Shown piece after piece: positions 40,831-44,966 of a stretch of DNA of 44,966 nucleotides. Both the position numbers and the translations under genes were made by a program. The stretch's first letter is position 1, and the number at the start of each line of letters is the position of its first letter. The notes under the pieces were generated by a model that was not told the origin of the DNA, did not search any database, and worked only from the letters and a program-made list of their open reading frames with translations. The DNA is from Streptomyces sp. NRRL S-87 (GTDB lineage: Bacteria; Actinomycetota; Actinomycetes; Streptomycetales; Streptomycetaceae): NCBI RefSeq assembly GCF_000719335.1, contig NZ_JOGB01000055.1, positions 1-44,966 of the forward strand, written 5' to 3'.

Positions 40831-41730
40831 ATGCGCACGCGCCCCACTCTGAGCTGGACGCCCCCCGAGGACCTGCCGCCGGGCACCACGGACCTGGAGC
40901 CGGTCGCCGGTGCGCTGGGGGCCGGGGGCGTGCTGGTGCTCAGCGGCGCCGGCCTCTCCACGGAGTCGGGCATCCCCGACTACCGGGGCGAGGGCGGCAG
41001 CCTGCGCCGGCACACCCCGATGACGTACCAGGACTTCACCGCCAGTGCCCGCAACCGGCGCCGGTACTGGGCGCGCAGCCACCTCGGCTGGCGGACGTTC
41101 GGCCGCGCCCGGCCCAATGCCGGCCACCGGGCCGTGGCCGCGTTCGAGCGGCACGGCCTGCTCGCGGGCGTGATCACCCAGAACGTGGACGGGCTGCACC
41201 AGGCCGCCGGCAGCGCGGGCGTCGTGGAGCTCCACGGCAGCCTGGACCGGGTCGTCTGCCTGTCCTGCGGCGCCTTCAGCCCCCGCCGCGAGCTGGCCCG
41301 GCGCCTGGCGGAGGCCAACCCCGGCTTCGCGCCGGTGTCCGCCGCCCTGAACCCGGACGGGGACGCCGACCTCACCGACGAGCAGGTCGGGGACTTCCGC
41401 GTGGTGCCCTGCGCGGGCTGCGGCGGCGTCCTCAAACCGGACGTGGTGTTCTTCGGCGAGGCCGTGCCGCCGCCGCGGGTCGAGCACTGCCGCGACCTGG
41501 TCGGCGGGGCGGCCGCGCTGCTGGTCCTGGGCTCGTCGCTCACGGTGATGTCCGGGCTGCGGTTCGTCCGGCAGGCGGCCGGGGCCGGCACGCCCGTCCT
41601 GATCGTCAACCGGGACCCGACCCGGGGCGACCGGCACGCCGTCACGCGGGTCGCGCTCCCGCTGGGCACGGCCCTCGGGGCGGTGGCCGACCGGCTGGGC
41701 ATCTCCGTCGACGGGCGGGCGGCGGACTGA
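40831..41730 (+). CDS. Sir2-family NAD-dependent protein deacylase
   Basis: The 299-residue sirtuin has the NAD-binding GAGLSTESGIPDYRG at 39-53, QNVDGLH at 117-123 and the catalytic His H135 in ELHG. Zinc is held by C143/C146 (CLSC) and C194/C197 (CAGC), with an insert of about 45 residues between the pairs. GSSLTVMSG and VNRDPTRGD close the Rossmann part. It removes acetyl or related groups from lysines using NAD. The HTPMTYQDF region, where class III sirtuins keep Tyr/Arg for succinyl-lysine, does not settle specificity. Confidence 0.93.
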   Translation: MRTRPTLSWTPPEDLPPGTTDLEPVAGALGAGGVLVLSGAGLSTESGIPDYRGEGGSLRRHTPMTYQDFTASARNRRRYWARSHLGWRTFGRARPNAGHRAVAAFERHGLLAGVITQNVDGLHQAAGSAGVVELHGSLDRVVCLSCGAFSPRRELARRLAEANPGFAPVSAALNPDGDADLTDEQVGDFRVVPCAGCGGVLKPDVVFFGEAVPPPRVEHCRDLVGGAAALLVLGSSLTVMSGLRFVRQAAGAGTPVLIVNRDPTRGDRHAVTRVALPLGTALGAVADRLGISVDGRAAD

Positions 41731-41900
41731 GCCGGGCGGACGTTCCGGCTCCCGCCCCGGGCACCGGCCGCACCTCCGTCCCGGCCGCCGCGCACCACGC
41801 TACCGCCCGGGCCCGCCGTCACACCGCCCGTCGGCGGGGAACGCCGGTCCGACCGGGACGGCGGCCGGCCGTCGCCGGGCCGGCCCGTCGGCGGCGGCCG

Positions 41901-42182
41901 TCAGCAGGCGTCGCGCGCGTAGAGGGCGCGGCGTTCCTCCTCCGTCAGCCCGCCCCAGACCCCGTAGGGCTCCTGGACGCGCAGGGCGTGGCGCAGGCAC
42001 TCCACCTGGACCGGGCAGAGCGCGCAGACCTCCCTGGCCGCCTCGTCGCGGACCGCACGGTCCTCGCCGCGCTCGCCCGCGGGGTGGAAGAACCGGTCCG
42101 TGCCGAGATCGCGGCAGGCGGCGCGCTCCTGCCACGTCCAGTGGTGTTCCGCCGTGCCCGGCAGTCGTGTCACGTTCGTCAT
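41901..42182 (-). CDS. WhiB-family iron-sulfur transcription factor
   Basis: The 93-residue protein has the four Fe-S cluster cysteines C23, C53, C56 and C62 (ACRD ... CALCPVQVEC), and the turn YGVWGGLTEEERRAL at 73-87. WhiB-like proteins bind a 4Fe-4S cluster, usually partner region 4 of the main sigma factor, and regulate development or stress genes. ATG 42182 follows GAGAGGAG. A very long frame upstream on this strand is fortuitous. Which Wbl paralogue it is cannot be decided here. Confidence 0.94.
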   Translation of the reverse strand: MTNVTRLPGTAEHHWTWQERAACRDLGTDRFFHPAGERGEDRAVRDEAAREVCALCPVQVECLRHALRVQEPYGVWGGLTEEERRALYARDAC

Positions 42183-42283
42183 CCGTCGACTCCTCTCACG
42201 TGGGTTCGGTCCCCGTACGTCAGTCCCTCGTCTGGCCGGAGCAGGCGCGTCGAAACCCGCGCCTGCGCACGCGTCGCGGGCCG

Positions 42284-43336
42284 TCACCGGTCGCCCGGAG
42301 CCGGCGCGGCCGGGGACGTCGCCACGCGGGGCAGGGCGTAGGGGTGCTTCTCGGCGAGCCAGGCCACCAGTTGCTCGCGCACCGTGCAGCGGACGGTCCA
42401 CAGGTCGTCCGGGTCCTTGGCGGTGACGATCGCGCGCAGGACGACGGTGGTGGGGGTGGTGTCGGTCACGGCGAGGTCCCAGCCGCGGCCGTCCCACGCC
42501 TCGCAGCCGTCGAGCACCTCCCGCAGCCGCTCGCGGATCAGCGGGACGGGGGCGCTGTGGTCGCAGTGCAGGAACACCGTGCCGGTCATCTGGGCGCCGC
42601 CGCGGGACCAGTTCTCGAAGGGTTTGCCGGTGAAGTAGGAGACCGGCATGGTGATGCGCCGCTCGTCCCAGGTGCGCACGGCCAGGAGGGTGAGCGTGAT
42701 GTCCTCGACCACGCCCCACTCGCCGTCGACCACGACGGTGTCGCCGATGCGCACCATGTCGCCGAAGGCGATCTGGAACCCGGCGAAGAGGTTGCCGAGC
42801 GTCGACTGCGCGGCCACGCCGGCGACGATGCCGATGATGCCGGCGGAGGCCAGCACCGAGGTTCCGACGGCCCGGAAGTCGGGGAAGGTGAGCAGCATCG
42901 CGGCCGCGGCCACCACCGCGACGACCGCGGTGACGATCCGCATGACGAGGCTCACCTGCGTACGGACGCGACGCACCCGGGACGGGTCGCGGGTGCCGGT
43001 GGCGTACCGGGCGTAGGACGACTCGACCACCGCGGAGGTGAAGTGGACGACGAACCACGCCGCGGCGCCGATCAGCAGCAGGGACAGCACCCGGCCGACC
43101 GCCACCCGGTGCTCCACGAGCGGCCGCCACTCCACCTGGAGGTACGTCCCGCGGAGCAGGGCGGCCAGCAGGAGGAGGCGTACCGACCGTCCGCAGCGGC
43201 GCAGCAGGCTCCACAGCGGGGTCTCGGGGTGCCGGGCGTCCGCTCGGCGCAGCAGCAGGTCGGCGAGCCAGCCGAGGGCGGCGGTCAGCAGGACGGAGCC
43301 GCCGATGACGACGAGCAGGCGGAGAACGCTGTTCAT
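42284..43336 (-). CDS. MscS-family mechanosensitive channel
   Basis: The 350-residue membrane protein has about four to five N-terminal helices. The pore helix is GTSVLASAGIIGIVAGVAAQ, and then QSTLGNLFAGFQIAFGDMVRIGD, the MscS hallmark joining the pore to the beta domain. The cytoplasmic part contains VEDITLTLLAVRTWDERRI and VSYFTGKPFENWSR. It should open under membrane tension to release solutes in hypo-osmotic shock. ATG 43336 has GAGGAG upstream. It is divergent from the DUF6458 gene. Confidence 0.92.
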   Translation of the reverse strand: MNSVLRLLVVIGGSVLLTAALGWLADLLLRRADARHPETPLWSLLRRCGRSVRLLLLAALLRGTYLQVEWRPLVEHRVAVGRVLSLLLIGAAAWFVVHFTSAVVESSYARYATGTRDPSRVRRVRTQVSLVMRIVTAVVAVVAAAAMLLTFPDFRAVGTSVLASAGIIGIVAGVAAQSTLGNLFAGFQIAFGDMVRIGDTVVVDGEWGVVEDITLTLLAVRTWDERRITMPVSYFTGKPFENWSRGGAQMTGTVFLHCDHSAPVPLIRERLREVLDGCEAWDGRGWDLAVTDTTPTTVVLRAIVTAKDPDDLWTVRCTVREQLVAWLAEKHPYALPRVATSPAAPAPGDR

Positions 43337-43610
43337 GGCTCCTCGTGGGGTGTCGGGGTGCGGGGGAACGGGACGCGAGCGCGTGGATCCGCGCGTGCCC
43401 GGTCGTCCTGCGGTCAAAACGCCCCGCCGCGCGTCCCCCGGGGTACGCCACCCGGGCACGTCCGGGGCGAGGCGCGCGCGCCGGCCACCGGTCCGGCCCG
43501 CCCCAACACCGTTGCCCACGGCGGGGTTTCGTCGGGCGCACCGTTTCCGGCCCGGCTTCCCGGGTAGCCGCGCGTCAGAAGACGACAGTGCCGACGAGGA
43601 GGTAACACCC

Positions 43611-43823
43611 ATGGCCGGCATAGGCGGTTGCATCGCCCTGATCGTGGTGGGGGCGATCCTCACCTTCGCAAGCGACTGGCATATGGACAGCGTCAACCTC
43701 GACGTGGTGGGGCTGATCATGATGGGCGCCGGGCTCCTCGGCCTCGGCGTCTACGGCAGCGTGCTGCGCCGCCGCCGCGTCACCGCCCTCCCGGTGGTCG
43801 ACGAGACCCGCGACCGCATCTGA
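43611..43823 (+). CDS. DUF6458-like small membrane protein
   Basis: The 70-residue protein has two membrane helices (IGGCIALIVVGAILTFA and VNLDVVGLIMMGAGLLGLGVYG) joined by a short loop with DWHMDS, and a basic C-terminal tail. This is the standard form of a small family widespread in actinomycetes and of unknown function. GAGGAGG lies 9 bases before ATG 43611. The frame is open far upstream, but nothing supports an earlier start. Confidence 0.88.
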   Translation: MAGIGGCIALIVVGAILTFASDWHMDSVNLDVVGLIMMGAGLLGLGVYGSVLRRRRVTALPVVDETRDRI

Positions 43824-43974
43824 GGCATGGTCTTCGACGAGTGGGCACGGGCTCTTGAGCCGTTCGGCCCAGGCGCGGGCGCGCCTGCACGGTGCGCGCG
43901 GGCACGGGTGGAGGATCGGGGTGCGGCAGCCAGGGAACGCGCCGCGCCACCCCCGCGCGTGAGGAGGTCCGGCC

Positions 43975-44025
43975 ATGACGTCGTCGTACGCACCGCCGCC
44001 GCCCGCGTTCCGGTCCCGCTCGTGA
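43975..44025 (+). CDS. 16-residue leader ORF or displaced N-terminus of the methyltransferase
   Basis: The best ribosome site of the region, GAGGAGG at 43961-43967, serves ATG 43975, but that frame ends after MTSSYAPPPPAFRSRS at TGA 44023-44025. The stop overlaps GTG 44022 of the methyltransferase frame (GTGA). Either this is a short coupled leader peptide, or one base is missing and the true methyltransferase starts here. Confidence 0.5.
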   Translation: MTSSYAPPPPAFRSRS

Positions 44026-44846
44026 ACGGCGTGCCGCACGGCGGGGCACCGGCGGGCGGCCGGTACGGCGAGGCCGTGTTCCCGCCCGAGCGGGCGGGCG
44101 AGGGCGAGCGCATCGACTACGGCGCCCTGGCGTACGACGGGTTCAGCATGGCGCGGCTGCGGGCACTCGGCGTCGGTCCGGGCTGGAACTGCCTCGACGT
44201 GGGCGCCGGTACGGGCACGATCGCCCGTCGGCTGCTGGACGAGGCCGGGGTCGCCGGCGTGCTCGCCGTCGACCGCGACGTGCGCTTCCTCCCCCGACGG
44301 CCCGGACTCGACGTCCTGGCGGCCGACGTGACCGCCCCGGACTTCGCCCCCGGCACCTTCCGGCTCGTCCACGCGCGCTTCGTGCTGATGCACCTGGCCG
44401 AGCGCGAACGCCTGGTCTCCTCGCTCGCGGAACTCGTCGCGCCCGGCGGGGTGCTGGTGCTCAGCGACGCCGTCGACCTGACGAGCGACCGCACGCCCGA
44501 CACCCCGTACACCGTGGCGATGCGGGCGATGTGGCAGGGGCTGCGGGCCACCATCGGCACCGACGTCTCCGTCGTGCCGACGTACCCGCACCTGCTGCAC
44601 GGGGCCGGCCTCGGGCGCGTGGCCGCCGAGATCCACGTGCCGCCCCTCCTGCCCGGCAGTCCCATCAGCCGCTTCTGGGCCGAGACATGGGACCGCAGCC
44701 GAGCGGCGATGCTCGCGACGGGTTCGGTCGACGACGCGGCCGTCGACGAGGCCGTCCGCTACCTGGACTCCGCCGCGTGCGCCGCCCTGTCGGCCGGCAT
44801 GCTCACCGCCTGGGGCTGGAAGCCCGACGACCACTCCGCGCGCTGA
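44022..44846 (+). CDS. SAM-dependent methyltransferase
   Basis: From GTG 44022 the product has about 274 residues. The Rossmann motif I is NCLDVGAGTGTIARRLLD, followed by VLAVDRDVRFL (motif II, acidic end for the SAM ribose), VHARFVLMHLAERERL and LVAPGGVLVLSDAVDL. This is a class I small-molecule methyltransferase of the Methyltransf_11/25 type. GTG 44022 has no ribosome site of its own; coupling to the leader ORF or a frameshift from ATG 43975 would solve that. A longer frame to 43827 reads as Arg/Ala-rich text and is not believable. The substrate is unknown. Confidence 0.85.
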   Translation: MNGVPHGGAPAGGRYGEAVFPPERAGEGERIDYGALAYDGFSMARLRALGVGPGWNCLDVGAGTGTIARRLLDEAGVAGVLAVDRDVRFLPRRPGLDVLAADVTAPDFAPGTFRLVHARFVLMHLAERERLVSSLAELVAPGGVLVLSDAVDLTSDRTPDTPYTVAMRAMWQGLRATIGTDVSVVPTYPHLLHGAGLGRVAAEIHVPPLLPGSPISRFWAETWDRSRAAMLATGSVDDAAVDEAVRYLDSAACAALSAGMLTAWGWKPDDHSAR

Positions 44847-44869
44847 CGGCGATCCCGAAGCGAGAGCGT

Positions 44870-44896
44870 CCCGTGGTGTGTGGGGGAGGCGCTTGA
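44870..44896. repeat. 27-bp dispersed repeat, copy 2
   Basis: Matches 21609-21635 in 26 of 27 bases (T for C at the twelfth base). Here the unit runs on into TTGACA (44893-44898), a consensus -35 box, though no -10 box is obvious before the window ends. Confidence 0.75.
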
Positions 44897-44966
44897 CAGG
44901 GGTGGCAGGCTGGTCCGGAGGCAGGCCCGGGCCAGGGGTGGCCGCAGGCCAGGGCGAAGCCCCTTG

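Noticed and set aside
43038..43610. Long upstream extension of the DUF6458 frame
   Set aside because: It is the antisense of the MscS gene and has no ribosome site; GAGGAGG marks ATG 43611.

Overview
The window is very GC-rich, with almost every third codon position G or C, GTG and TTG starts beside ATG, and a gene set (WhiB, GuaB1, DUF1206, DUF6458, an alpha-glucoside ABC system without its own ATPase, chitinase control by DasR-type boxes) that points to a Streptomyces or a close relative. No rRNA, tRNA, CRISPR array, transposase or phage gene is visible.

Left part (1-6.4 kb): the 3' end of an unknown gene, an MBL-fold lactonase-like hydrolase, a secreted collagen-like protein, and an overlapping PadR / ABC ATPase / FtsX-type permease operon. 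6.4-13.4 kb is an alpha-glucoside utilisation cluster: a stand-alone sugar-binding protein, a GH13 alpha-glucosidase, a binding lipoprotein and two permeases, the first with a beta-sandwich domain inserted between membrane segments 3 and 4. A repressor-like site and a hairpin sharing a 13-mer sit in front of the glucosidase. 13.4-22.7 kb holds mostly housekeeping or membrane genes: DUF1206, a SHOCT protein, a membrane-anchored diacylglycerol-kinase-like enzyme, a secreted tripeptidyl aminopeptidase, arylamine N-acetyltransferase, GAPDH and a GlxA/AraC regulator.

22.7-32.3 kb is the most interesting part. A secreted GH18 chitinase has a clear DasR-type box and promoter but is broken by a single-base frameshift. 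Next, on the minus strand, is an exopolysaccharide locus: a tiny secreted ORF, a PelF-type glycosyltransferase, a polytopic membrane protein, two NDP-sugar epimerase/dehydratases, a sugar nucleotidyltransferase and a spherulin-4-like glycosidase. The composition recalls the fungal galactosaminogalactan cluster and bacterial Pel. A second DasR-type box with the same core lies upstream of this locus, so amino-sugar sensing may control both chitin breakdown and an amino-sugar polymer.

32.3-45 kb: GuaB1, a frameshifted hypothetical gene, a large frameshifted secreted subtilisin, a cupin with a zinc ribbon, a GAP-family membrane protein, a sirtuin, a WhiB factor, an MscS channel, DUF6458 and a SAM methyltransferase.

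Two patterns cut across the window. Four genes (chitinase, hypothetical at 34.9 kb, subtilisin, methyltransferase) show, or probably show, a single missing base, which suggests either base under-calling or real decay. Three gene relics (a SnoaL-like tail, a response-regulator piece, a secreted-protein tail) lie in gaps that look empty to a start-codon-based gene caller.
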